Below are positions 1 through 7,575 of a stretch of 64,000 nt of DNA, in pieces; positions within the stretch are counted from its first letter, which is position 1, and the number at the start of each line of letters is the position of its first letter. The translations under genes were made by a program, and so were the position numbers. Source of the DNA: Alistipes sp. (GTDB taxonomy: Bacteria > Bacteroidota > Bacteroidia > Bacteroidales > Rikenellaceae); assembly GCA_017474235.1 (NCBI GenBank), contig JAFVIB010000009.1:1-64000 (forward strand), in the 5' to 3' direction. Under the pieces are notes generated by a model. That model was not told the origin of the DNA, made no database searches, and worked only from the letters and a program-made list of their open reading frames with translations.

Positions 1-470
1 GCCTGACATCGGTTACTATCCCTGATAGCGTAACTACTTTGGGAACAAATCCATTCGCAGGCTGCTCAAAACTTACTGAGTTTAATGGTAAATTTGCTTC
101 GGCAGATAAGCGTTGCCTTATTGTAGATGGTGTTCTCAACTCGTTTGCTATCGGTTGTGGGCTTACCGAGTATGCTATTCCGAATAGTGTAACAGAGATT
201 GGAGAGAGGGCATTCTGTGCTTGCAGCAGCCTGACATCGGTTACTATCCCTGATAGTGTAACTGAGATTGGATGGTATGCATTCCTGTATTGCAACAGCC
301 TTAAGAGCGTATATTTAACACCTACAACACCGCCACAGGGAGGTGATGATATGTTCTACAACAACGCCACCGGTCGCAAGATTTATGTGCCGAGGGCGTC
401 GGAGAGTGCGTATGAGGCGGCAGAGTATTGGAGCGATTATGCTGCCGATATTGAGCCGTATGACTTTTAG
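1..470 (+). CDS. BspA-type leucine-rich repeat protein, C-terminal part
   Basis: The reading frame is open from base 3, so the gene starts before the window; only the last ~156 residues are seen. It carries LRR_5/BspA-type repeats with the recurrent core LTSVTIPDSVTEIG. The DNA encoding this core is nearly identical at 2-30 and 229-258, so the repeats are recent or kept similar. The end (about the last 45 residues) is a non-repeat cap with YVPRASESAYEAAEYW, common in this family. Such proteins are usually secreted or surface-attached in Bacteroidales and bind host or bacterial ligands; the ligand here is unknown. No sorting domain is visible at the C-terminus. Confidence 0.85.
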   Translation, partial: LTSVTIPDSVTTLGTNPFAGCSKLTEFNGKFASADKRCLIVDGVLNSFAIGCGLTEYAIPNSVTEIGERAFCACSSLTSVTIPDSVTEIGWYAFLYCNSLKSVYLTPTTPPQGGDDMFYNNATGRKIYVPRASESAYEAAEYWSDYAADIEPYDF

Positions 471-488
471 GAGTGATTATAGAGACTT

Positions 489-594
489 AGAGGTTGTTTT
501 GAATTTTATTAAATAAGTATGCGTTGCTGCGAGAAGATGTTTCGGCTTCTTTGAGGCTCTTAAATATACTCGAAATAAAATTCAAACAACTTCT
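489..594 (+). repeat. Imperfect ~105-nt inverted repeat after BspA gene (possible fifth 3'-end element)
   Basis: Two ~20-nt arms around GAATTTTATT (489-510) and AATAAAATTC (574-594) enclose a smaller hairpin with GAGAAG/CTTCT. It starts 18 nt after the LRR gene stop, in the same sense. The inner flanks TGCGTT and GGCTCTTAAA resemble the flanks of the four elements at 22.5, 24.6, 47.2 and 60.7 kb read in the sense of their genes. The apical TACGC..AGTA hairpin is missing, so membership is tentative. Confidence 0.45.
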
Positions 595-648
595 TAGAAA
601 AATATAGGCAAAATAGCGTTTAGGGTAGCAGATATACTTTTTTTTCGC

Positions 649-656
649 TATCTTTG
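649..656 (+). promoter_or_regulatory. Promoter -7 box (TATCTTTG) of aminotransferase gene
   Basis: Exact match to the Bacteroidota consensus TAnnTTTG, 21 nt upstream of the ATG at 678 and preceded by a T-rich stretch. Confidence 0.7.
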
Positions 657-677
657 CACCGCTAACAAGTAAAAAAT

Positions 678-1862
678 ATGGCTAAAGTAGAGATTCAGCG
701 TGCCCACCGTATGGACGGTACGGGCGAATATTACTTCTCGCGTCGTCTGCGTGAGATTGCAGAGATTGAGGCGGCAACAGGTCGTCAGATTATCAAGCTT
801 GCGATGGGTAGTCCCGACCTCCCACCTGCACCGGCTGTGGTAGAGCGTCTTTACAAAGAGGCGCAGCGTCCTGATGTTCACAAGTATATGTCGTTCAAGG
901 GCGAGCCTGTACTGCGCAAGGCGTTTGCAGATTGGTATGCGAAGTGGTATGGCGTAGAGTTGGACTACAACTCTGAGGTACTCCCGCTTATCGGCTCAAA
1001 GGAGGGTATTATGCACATCTGTCAGACCTTTATCAATCCGGGCGACAAGGTGCTTGTGCCAAATCCGGGCTATGCTGCATACAAGGCTGCGGTAAGTATG
1101 ACCGGCGGCGTGATGCTCCCATATTCGCTCAACAAGTCTAACGACTTTATGCCCGACTTTGAGGCTATCGAGGCTGCAGGCGTAGAGGGTGTGAAGATTA
1201 TGTTTGCCAACTTCCCGGGAATGCCGACAGGTAAGACCCCAACACGCGAGTTGTTCGAGAAGATTGTCGCTTTCGGTGCAAAGCACAACATACTTATCAT
1301 CCACGACAACCCTTACAGCTTTATCCGCAATGCCGACAAGCCAATGAGCATCCTCTCTATCCCGGGTGCAAAAGATGTGGCTATGGAGATGAACTCTCTC
1401 TCGAAGGGTCACTCTATGGCGGGCTGGCGTGTAGGTGTTATTGTGGGTAAGAAGGAGTGGATTGACTCTATCCTCACTTTCAAGAGCAATATGGACTCGG
1501 GTATGTTCTACCCTATTCAGGCTGCTGCCGAGACTGCCCTCTCGCTTGGCGAGGAGTGGTTTACAGAGCTTAACGCTATCTACCGCGAGCGCGAGAAGGA
1601 GGGTTTTGCACTGCTCGATGCACTCGGCTGCCACTATCAGCCAAATCAGGCGGGTCTGTTTATCTGGGCTGAGATTCCGGAGGATTACGAGGGCGACTGC
1701 TACGACTTCTCTGACGAGGTTATGGATAAGTGCGATGTATTCCTCACCCCGGGTGGCATCTTCGGCACCGAGGGTAAGCGTTATGTCCGCATCACACTCT
1801 GCTGCCCTGCCGAGCTACTCCGCCGCGCAACAGAGAATGTGAAGAAGAACTTCTCGAAGTAG
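678..1862 (+). CDS. Class I/II PLP-dependent aminotransferase
   Basis: 394 residues, full length for fold-type I aminotransferases. The PLP lysine is K243 in SLSKGHSMAGW. D210 and Y213 in HDNPYS fit the cofactor ring contacts. The usual N-P-T-G stretch reads FPGMPTG (179-185), with Met182 where most members have the Asn that contacts the PLP hydroxyl. I believe this variant is shared by a Bacteroidota group, but I cannot check. The substrate is not predictable from sequence; an amino-acid aminotransferase in Met, Ala or Lys metabolism is likely. It is a single gene with its own promoter and terminator. Confidence 0.85.
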   Translation: MAKVEIQRAHRMDGTGEYYFSRRLREIAEIEAATGRQIIKLAMGSPDLPPAPAVVERLYKEAQRPDVHKYMSFKGEPVLRKAFADWYAKWYGVELDYNSEVLPLIGSKEGIMHICQTFINPGDKVLVPNPGYAAYKAAVSMTGGVMLPYSLNKSNDFMPDFEAIEAAGVEGVKIMFANFPGMPTGKTPTRELFEKIVAFGAKHNILIIHDNPYSFIRNADKPMSILSIPGAKDVAMEMNSLSKGHSMAGWRVGVIVGKKEWIDSILTFKSNMDSGMFYPIQAAAETALSLGEEWFTELNAIYREREKEGFALLDALGCHYQPNQAGLFIWAEIPEDYEGDCYDFSDEVMDKCDVFLTPGGIFGTEGKRYVRITLCCPAELLRRATENVKKNFSK

Positions 1863-1879
1863 AAGTCTTTACAACTATA

Positions 1880-1916
1880 ATACAAGCACAATCGGTTGAT
1901 TGTGCTTGTATTTTTA
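1880..1916 (+). terminator. Rho-independent terminator of aminotransferase gene
   Basis: 14-bp perfect stem (ATACAAGCACAATC and its complement), loop GGTT, followed by TTTTATTAT. It lies between convergent genes and may also end the SDR transcript. Confidence 0.85.
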
Positions 1917-2705
1917 TTATAGTCTATCGAGTATTCTCCGTATAGCCGGTATCTTGACAATAGGCAGAAGTGCCACCGCCGGCAACAGACGACAAATAAC
2001 CACCACGACCTTTGTAAACAGCCCCGGAACGCACCTTCTGCGGCGGCGATTCATAGCCCTCAGACCCTTACGGGCAACGCTCTCTGCCGTGGACATAACA
2101 CCAAATGTGCGCAGCCACTTACGAGCCGATGTGCCGAGGTTATAGAGTGGCGTATCCACAGCCCCCGGGAATACAGTTGTCACGCTCACACCGCACTCGC
2201 GCAGCTCGTACCAAAGCGACTGAGCGAAGTTCTTGAGCAGCACCTTTGTAGAGCCATAGAGAGACATTGTCGGATATGGAGTCCACGCAGTCATCGAACT
2301 CATTATAAGTATCTTGCCGTAGCCTCGGCGCGCCATATCCGCACCAAAAAGGCGGCAGAGTTTCATTGGCGTTGTGCAGTGCAGTGCCGTAATAAAATCT
2401 ATATACTCTGTCGAGGTATTATTAAACTTACCGAAGTGCAGCACGCCTGCATTGGATATCAAACAGTCCACCTCGCCCCAGCCACTTGCTGCATCATACA
2501 CTCTCTGCGCAGCATCACAAGCCGAGAGGTCTATATCAAGACTCTTGACCGTAACGCCGTACTGCTCTGCAAGATTTGCAGATAGCTCCTGCAGTGGCTG
2601 CGGCTGATTACTTACCAAAATAAGATTTTGACCCGCCGCTGCACTCTGTCGGGCATACTGAGCACCTATACCCGAACTTGCGCCTGTAATTAGTGTAAAT
2701 TTCAT
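1917..2705 (-). CDS. Short-chain dehydrogenase/reductase
   Basis: 262 residues, classical SDR. TGASSGIG at 7-14 binds NAD(P), NAG at 85-87, catalytic Ser137, Tyr150 and Lys154 (YGSTK). The C-terminal ~40 residues are Arg-rich then hydrophobic (VVVVICRLLPAVALLPIV), suggesting membrane association as in SDRs acting on lipids or ketoacyl chains. The substrate is unknown. The start is supported by the ATG lying only 4 nt after a -7-like box. The gene is divergent from the DMT gene and convergent with the aminotransferase. Confidence 0.88.
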   Translation of the reverse strand: MKFTLITGASSGIGAQYARQSAAAGQNLILVSNQPQPLQELSANLAEQYGVTVKSLDIDLSACDAAQRVYDAASGWGEVDCLISNAGVLHFGKFNNTSTEYIDFITALHCTTPMKLCRLFGADMARRGYGKILIMSSMTAWTPYPTMSLYGSTKVLLKNFAQSLWYELRECGVSVTTVFPGAVDTPLYNLGTSARKWLRTFGVMSTAESVARKGLRAMNRRRRRCVPGLFTKVVVVICRLLPAVALLPIVKIPAIRRILDRL

Positions 2706-2709
2706 AGTG

Positions 2710-2717
2710 CGAAGGTA
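2710..2717 (-). promoter_or_regulatory. Promoter -7 box (TACCTTCG) of SDR gene
   Basis: Near-consensus box followed by CACT then ATG. With a -7 box this close, transcription should begin at or next to the start codon, so the mRNA may be leaderless. Confidence 0.5.
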
Positions 2718-2738
2718 TCAATTTCTCGATAAAATAAC

Positions 2739-2746
2739 TAATTTTG
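2739..2746 (+). promoter_or_regulatory. Promoter -7 box (TAATTTTG) of DMT gene
   Basis: Exact TAnnTTTG match, 19 nt upstream of the ATG at 2766. Confidence 0.65.
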
Positions 2747-2765
2747 CGACCAAAATAATACAATT

Positions 2766-3134
2766 ATGCTTACACGAGGACTCGGAGCTGTAGCTCTTTT
2801 GATATGTTCAAATCTCTTTATGACCCTTGCTTGGTACGGTCAGGTTATGTTTAAGTCGCGCTTTGAGCGCATCGGCATTTTGGCGGTTATCGGCATCAGT
2901 TGGCTTGTTGCCCTCTTTGAATACTGCTTTATGGTTCCGGCAAACCGTCTCGGCAGCGCAGAGTATGGCGGACCATTCTCTATTTGGGAGTTGAAGGTCA
3001 TTCAAGAGGTTGTTTCGCTAACAGTATTTACCGTTATTGTACTGCTTGTAATGAAAAACGAAGTCCTCCGCTGGAATCATCTCGTGGGCTTCGCCTGCCT
3101 TGTTGCCGCGGTATTCTTCATCTTTAAGAAGTAG
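2766..3134 (+). CDS. DMT-superfamily small membrane protein (DUF486-like)
   Basis: 122 residues with four hydrophobic segments (about 5-25, 37-57, 75-97, 103-120), the size of the DUF486/DMT family. The stretch WLVALFEYCFMVPANRLG with GPF following is the part I recognise. It is an inner-membrane protein, substrate unknown. Single gene; the region after it holds a new promoter rather than a clear terminator. Confidence 0.75.
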   Translation: MLTRGLGAVALLICSNLFMTLAWYGQVMFKSRFERIGILAVIGISWLVALFEYCFMVPANRLGSAEYGGPFSIWELKVIQEVVSLTVFTVIVLLVMKNEVLRWNHLVGFACLVAAVFFIFKK

Positions 3135-3166
3135 CGAAACGGCTTGCAAAATAGCTAAATTTTGAG

Positions 3167-3174
3167 TATATTTG
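3167..3174 (+). promoter_or_regulatory. Promoter -7 box (TATATTTG) ahead of small ORF and AraC gene
   Basis: Exact TAnnTTTG match, 32 nt after the DMT gene stop. The next features downstream are an 11-bp hairpin and a 33-codon ORF. Confidence 0.6.
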
Positions 3175-3179
3175 TATCA

Positions 3180-3204
3180 ATCGAACAGCATATTGCTGTT
3201 CGAT
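3180..3204 (+). promoter_or_regulatory. Perfect 11-bp hairpin in 5' leader
   Basis: ATCGAACAGCA, loop TAT, TGCTGTTCGAT. It sits at the very start of the predicted transcript. It is either an RNA stem or a palindromic operator for a dimeric regulator; no U-run follows, so it is not a terminator. Confidence 0.55.
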
Positions 3205-3223
3205 AATTTTAAATAAACAATAT

Positions 3224-3325
3224 ATGAGAAATTTTAGACCTTTGTCGTACAGGATGACGACTATCAGTTGCAATGCAGATATTGCAGCAGCAAAGTTCCC
3301 GAAAAAAAAAGACAACAACAATTAG
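3224..3325 (+). CDS. Predicted 33-residue small ORF upstream of AraC gene
   Basis: ATG at 3224, stop at 3323. The peptide starts MRNFRPLSYRMTTISC, is basic, and ends KKKDNNN. A run of nine A (3302-3310) encodes the lysines. I do not recognise a family. Loss of one A would join this frame to the AraC frame just downstream, giving a ~305-residue protein. It may therefore be a leader peptide, the real 5' end of the AraC gene broken or switched by slippage, or chance. Nothing but the promoter and the good spacing supports translation. Confidence 0.35.
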   Translation: MRNFRPLSYRMTTISCNADIAAAKFPKKKDNNN

Positions 3326-4142
3326 TATCCCCCAACCGTTAGGTTTTAAACTCCTAAAACGGGCAGAGAACAGCAATAGTACAATATACAATATGACAAT
3401 AACCGACTTTACAGTCGGTTTTATTTTTGCCGGTAATAAAACAATACACACCTCAAGGAGTAGAATCGTACTCCCCAAGGAAACACTCTTTATTCTTCGC
3501 CATGGCAACTACTGCGTCAGTGATACCACAGATTGTAATAACCAATATAGTGAACTGCTTATATCTATACCCGCCCTTACTCTAAAGTACATTATGAGTA
3601 ACTTCTCGGATACAATAGCTCGCCCCAACTACACTCTATACTCTTCAATTATCATTCCTGCTACTGATAACAGGTATCTACACCCTATCACCGAGCTATA
3701 TCAGTGTGATAACCTATCTGACAGCATCTCTTACATAAGGCTTTGTGAGCTTATCTATCTGATGCTTGAAAGCAAAACACCAGAGATATACGATGCTATA
3801 CAGCGTGAAATTACAGCTGAATCTGCCAAGTTCTCAAAGACCATCATGGACAATCTCTACACAGATGCAACCCTCTCTGATCTTGCCAAACTAACAAATA
3901 TGTCACTCACGACATTCAAACAACACTTCAAAGAGATATTTGGATTACCGCCGCACAAGTGGATTGTAGAGCAACATATCGAACATGCACTATTGCTACT
4001 ACTGACCACCGACAAGAGCATTGATCAGATATGTACAGAGTGTCGATTTGCCAATACTTCGCATTTTATAAGGCTCTTCAAACAGAGATTCAACTCTACG
4101 CCCCGCAAATTCCGACAACTCTATATCCGGCAAGGTCTCTAA
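3273..4142 (+). CDS. AraC-family transcriptional regulator
   Basis: 289 residues from the first ATG in frame; an alternative ATG at 3393 gives 249. The C-terminal ~95 residues form the double helix-turn-helix (LSDLAKLTNMSLTTFKQHFK, then DQICTECRFANTSHFIRLFK and STPRKFRQ). The N-terminal half has a cupin-like strand pattern (GFIFAGNKTIH.., LPKETLFILRHGNY) and probably binds a small effector. The true start is uncertain because the frame runs back into a nine-A tract shared with the preceding small ORF. The target genes are unknown. Confidence 0.85.
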   Translation: MQILQQQSSRKKKTTTISIPQPLGFKLLKRAENSNSTIYNMTITDFTVGFIFAGNKTIHTSRSRIVLPKETLFILRHGNYCVSDTTDCNNQYSELLISIPALTLKYIMSNFSDTIARPNYTLYSSIIIPATDNRYLHPITELYQCDNLSDSISYIRLCELIYLMLESKTPEIYDAIQREITAESAKFSKTIMDNLYTDATLSDLAKLTNMSLTTFKQHFKEIFGLPPHKWIVEQHIEHALLLLLTTDKSIDQICTECRFANTSHFIRLFKQRFNSTPRKFRQLYIRQGL

Positions 4143-4233
4143 TTAAAAAAGTACTCCCCCTGCATGCTTTGGAACCAACAGACAGGAGGAGCTTTAAAGA
4201 ACCGCAAAGTCCCTTATCTTTCAACCCAACTAT

Positions 4234-4620
4234 CTATCGAGTTACAAAGCCCTCTGCATAGACCTTCTGAGCATCAACAACTAAGTAGAAGTCTCCACTA
4301 CATAGTGCTGTAGAGAGTGTTACCGTTGCCGGAGCGTCAGTCTCAACAGCTCTTTGATCAACCACTACACCATTAGCATCTACAATACAAACTGTAGCTG
4401 TACCAATCTCGTGCAAATCAACTACAACCTCATCTGTCGATGCGTAGTATGTTGCCTCAACAACAAACATCGCTACAGAGCGTTCAAACTCCTCTGTGTT
4501 GAATTTCTTCTTATAAATCTCAACAAAGACATCCTCGCCCTCATCCTCATTCAGAGTCGCTGCATAAGTATAATTAATACCTACGAGAGCCATAAACATA
4601 AGAATAAAATACTTCTTCAT
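4234..4620 (-). CDS. Small exported DUF3244-like protein
   Basis: 128 residues. A signal peptide (MKKYFILMFMALVGINYTYA, cut near 20) is followed by an acidic linker and a beta-rich domain with VVVDLHEIGTATVCIVDANG and SGDFYLVVDA, which matches my memory of DUF3244. It is periplasmic or secreted, function unknown. It lies next to a membrane TPR regulator gene transcribed the same way, an association I recall in other Bacteroides-type genomes. It has its own promoter; the terminator at 4785-4813 separates the two transcripts. Confidence 0.75.
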   Translation of the reverse strand: MKKYFILMFMALVGINYTYAATLNEDEGEDVFVEIYKKKFNTEEFERSVAMFVVEATYYASTDEVVVDLHEIGTATVCIVDANGVVVDQRAVETDAPATVTLSTALCSGDFYLVVDAQKVYAEGFVTR

Positions 4621-4647
4621 ACGCTTTAATTTAATTGGTTTGTATCA

Positions 4648-4655
4648 CAAAATTA
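4648..4655 (-). promoter_or_regulatory. Promoter of DUF3244 gene (TAATTTTG, with TTTG upstream)
   Basis: Exact -7 box; a TTTG -33-type box lies at 4677-4680, 21 nt further upstream on the minus strand. Confidence 0.7.
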
Positions 4656-4722
4656 CGGCAATATAGTTTCATTTCTCAAATTAAAGTTTCATTTTCGCCC
4701 TCATAACTCATTGATTCTCAAT

Positions 4723-4730
4723 GGGGGGGG
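4723..4730 (+). repeat. Homopolymer G8 tract upstream of DUF3244 promoter
   Basis: Eight consecutive G on the plus strand, ~45 nt upstream of the -33-type box of the DUF3244 promoter, in otherwise AT-rich spacer. Such tracts are prone to slippage; an effect on the promoter is only a possibility. Confidence 0.7.
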
Positions 4731-4784
4731 TAAATTGTTTAATACAAGTACTTAATAATGTTTCATATTGTCCATTTAATAGCA

Positions 4785-4813
4785 CAAAAAAAGAGCCTTT
4801 TGCAAGGCTCTTT
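4785..4813 (-). terminator. Rho-independent terminator of TPR regulator gene
   Basis: Minus strand: AGAGCCTT, loop GCAA, AAGGCTCT, then seven T. Confidence 0.9.
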
Positions 4814-4839
4814 ATCATATCTGTATATAAATTGGCGGG

Positions 4840-6495
4840 CTATGATACTCTATCTAAAAGTTTACGGATATATATACCCAAATTGGTATCTGTCTCGCCC
4901 AAACCAAGTTTCTCTCTAATTTCACTACTGATATTGTAATGGCTGCGCAACTTGATATATGTTCCAACCTCTTTACCTTTCAGTCCCAATGCGTAGAGGC
5001 AACAATACTCAATCTCCCACTCTGTCAGATTATGCTTCTCCAAATATTTTATAAAATCGGGATGACTGCCCGTAAAAGCGAGCCTTGTCGATGACATAAA
5101 GGCATCTTTATTTGCCAACAGCTCCTCTAACTCTTTATCTGCGCTACGATTTATATCGCTATTATTGGTAATATAGACCGCAAAGAACTTATTGAGTAGT
5201 TCTAATCGCTGTGCTACAACCGTTCTTGTCTCCTTATCCAAATCAGAACTCTGCGAGAGTAACTCTGATAGATTCTCCTTCTCATACTCCACCTGCTGAT
5301 AGAGCATTCTGTATCGCTCTGCCTCCTGCTCTGCTAACGACTGCTTCATAGCTCGCTCCCTAAAACGACTTCGGATATACACCGCCACACAGATAATTGT
5401 CACACACAGAATGGCACTTAGCAGTATTGCTATATTCTTGTCCTTGCGCTCATTCATAGCTTGCAACTCCAATATATGTTTATCCTCCATAAATTGGGTA
5501 TCGTCTTTGAATATCGGGGTGATAGAGGCACTATTTAACTTGTTAAATGTAATATAGTGCTGCAATGCCTCTTTATACTTACCCTGCTTTTGGTATATTT
5601 CAGATAGCAAAACATAGTAACGATGTTCCGGCTCGGTATTACGATATCTTCTATAATTAGAGGCTGCCTCAAGAGCGTTGTCAAAATCTTCCAGCTTAAT
5701 ATATGCGTTAGCCAATGTCATATAATCAATATTCTCCTTAGGAACGGACTCTACATAGCCCTTTACAGCCTTAGATATGGTATCTCGATGAAAATTATCG
5801 TATATCAAATATGTTATATAACCCGAGTAGTAATTACCTAAGGTCTTTGCCGGCATCACCTCTATATACTTACTACATCTATCCAAGTATGTTTTTGCGG
5901 TTCCATACTCTTTTTGTTGAATAAAACCACATACAGCCTTCATATTACAATTTATGTAGCTACTTATACGACCAAGACGATAAAATATATCCGCAGCTTG
6001 TAGATTGACATCACATACCTTATCCCACTTCATAAGAGAGTAGTATATATTGCTCTGAGCAACCAATATTCTGGCTTTGGTCACTATATCGTCCGATTTG
6101 ACTCCGCAATCTAAAGCCTTGAGATAACACTCCATAGCAGCTGCGTCATCACCTTGATTGTGATAAATTCGACCCTTGTAGTATAGTGTCCTCTGTTTAT
6201 CTGTCTCCGAGCCATTCTCTTTGTAATAGTCAATAGCCGGCTGCAAAATATCGAAGTCAGTTCGGTCGATATAGTTTTTATCCATTGCCATAGACAAATA
6301 GAGGGCATATTTAGCCCTCTCTTCACCCTCTGACAACTTCCTTGTATTCATACCCTGTAGTACAACAAGTGCGCTATCCGGTCTCTCCTCAATATATGAC
6401 TCCACACTTTTAATCGTATGCCAATATTCCGACCGCTCCACACACGAACAAAAACATACAGCACAAAGAAGCACACTTATTACTCGGATATTCAT
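4840..6495 (-). CDS. Membrane-anchored TPR regulator with C-terminal LuxR-like region
   Basis: 551 residues. The N-terminal signal ends in a lipobox-like CFCSC. TPR-type helices fill ~60-330 (for example YYKGRIYHNQGDDAAAMECYLKAL and YYVLLSEIYQKQGKYKEALQHY). One membrane span lies near 354-374, then a coiled coil (EQEAERYRMLYQQVEYEKENL begins it) and a C-terminal region with WEIEYCCLYALGLKGKEV that looks like a helix-turn-helix. Known Bacteroidales proteins of this design are read as one-piece sensors/regulators. The ligand and target are not visible; the neighbouring DUF3244 gene is a plausible target. Confidence 0.75.
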   Translation of the reverse strand: MNIRVISVLLCAVCFCSCVERSEYWHTIKSVESYIEERPDSALVVLQGMNTRKLSEGEERAKYALYLSMAMDKNYIDRTDFDILQPAIDYYKENGSETDKQRTLYYKGRIYHNQGDDAAAMECYLKALDCGVKSDDIVTKARILVAQSNIYYSLMKWDKVCDVNLQAADIFYRLGRISSYINCNMKAVCGFIQQKEYGTAKTYLDRCSKYIEVMPAKTLGNYYSGYITYLIYDNFHRDTISKAVKGYVESVPKENIDYMTLANAYIKLEDFDNALEAASNYRRYRNTEPEHRYYVLLSEIYQKQGKYKEALQHYITFNKLNSASITPIFKDDTQFMEDKHILELQAMNERKDKNIAILLSAILCVTIICVAVYIRSRFRERAMKQSLAEQEAERYRMLYQQVEYEKENLSELLSQSSDLDKETRTVVAQRLELLNKFFAVYITNNSDINRSADKELEELLANKDAFMSSTRLAFTGSHPDFIKYLEKHNLTEWEIEYCCLYALGLKGKEVGTYIKLRSHYNISSEIREKLGLGETDTNLGIYIRKLLDRVS

Positions 6496-6505
6496 AATGA
6501 TATTT

Positions 6506-6541
6506 TTATAAAAAATAAGTTAGTAGAATTTCTCTACTAAC
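6506..6541 (-). terminator. Rho-independent terminator at end of polysaccharide operon
   Basis: Minus strand: GTTAGTAG, loop AGAAATT, CTACTAAC, then TTATTTTTTA. It lies 45 nt after the last glycosyltransferase and ahead of the TPR regulator. Confidence 0.8.
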
Positions 6542-6585
6542 ATTTAACTAATTAATACTTAAATAGCCATTGTGGCATAACCAAA

Positions 6586-7416
6586 TTATGCTAAACTACT
6601 AAGATCGTTACTAGACGAACAAGCCTCCTTATTAAACTTTCTTCTCTCTCTATCGAATAGCCAACCGTATTTATTAAAATACTTTATTGCACTCTCAATA
6701 GATATCTTTAACAGCGTCTTATTTGTTCTGTGCTCTGCCTTATGAGCATGTATAATAGTTACATAAGGATAAAATACCGTCTTGCTGACTCTATACATTC
6801 TTCTAATAAGATCTGTATCCTCAAAATACATAAAGAAACGATCGTCAAACCCCCCAATTTGTCTCAATACACTATTTCTTAAGAACATAAAACAGCCTGA
6901 CAAATATGGACAATTCCAAATCTTATCGTAACCCATAAAGTGCATTTCAAATCTTCTATTTCTCCTTGCTACCCAAGATTTAGGGAACACTCTACGCGCA
7001 AAAATATCAAAAGGAGTTGGTAACAATTTACACAGTCTCTGAAGTTTTCCATCCGGATATACAACATTTGGCATCACAGAGCCAATATCCGGATGCTTAT
7101 CCATAAATTTGTAAAGAGTCTCTATAGTACCGGCTTCAAATATAATATCCGAATTAAGAATGATATGATAATCAGAGCCTAATTCGAGCGATTTATCGAT
7201 AGCAATATTATGAGCTGCGCCATATCCGATATTCCCCTGCCCGAAGATATACACCAATCTGTCCGATTGATAGTTCTCAATCAACTTCTGCAACTCATTC
7301 GAAGGTGAATTATCAACAATATATATTGTATCAATTGAGCTATTTAATGCACAATCTACAACCGTCTGTAGCTCTAATTCCTGTGTCTTATAAACAACAA
7401 TCGATGCGGTTAACAT
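6586..7416 (-). CDS. Family 2 glycosyltransferase, rhamnosyltransferase-like
   Basis: 276 residues, cytoplasmic GT-A enzyme. It shows SIVVYKTQ at the start, IVDNSPSN, a DxD-type site in ILNSDIIF (~90), and GGFDDRFFMYFEDTDLIRR (~187-206), typical of WbbL-like transferases that use dTDP-rhamnose. That fits the rfb genes in the same operon. The C-terminus is unrelated tail sequence. It is the last gene of the operon, AT-rich like its neighbours. The acceptor sugar is unknown. Confidence 0.85.
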   Translation of the reverse strand: MLTASIVVYKTQELELQTVVDCALNSSIDTIYIVDNSPSNELQKLIENYQSDRLVYIFGQGNIGYGAAHNIAIDKSLELGSDYHIILNSDIIFEAGTIETLYKFMDKHPDIGSVMPNVVYPDGKLQRLCKLLPTPFDIFARRVFPKSWVARRNRRFEMHFMGYDKIWNCPYLSGCFMFLRNSVLRQIGGFDDRFFMYFEDTDLIRRMYRVSKTVFYPYVTIIHAHKAEHRTNKTLLKISIESAIKYFNKYGWLFDRERRKFNKEACSSSNDLSSLA

Positions 7417-7575
7417 GTGTTATAAAATGATTAATTATGGGAGATATCAAAAGAATGACTAATTGTAATCTACTCTCCGAGAAATAAAAGAAATATTATC
7501 ACGCAAAAACTCAAATTAAACATAGTAGCTATAGTTTGCCTGTATATAGTAGTTATTACGAGCAAATCTAGTCAC

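Noticed and set aside
996-1634. Long antisense ORF within the aminotransferase gene
   Set aside because: It lies wholly inside a clear conserved gene and its translation shows no domain; a shadow ORF.
4143-4233. Terminator after the AraC gene
   Set aside because: CTCCCCCTG and CAGGAGGAG could pair with a mismatch, but the loop is about 19 nt and no T-run follows.
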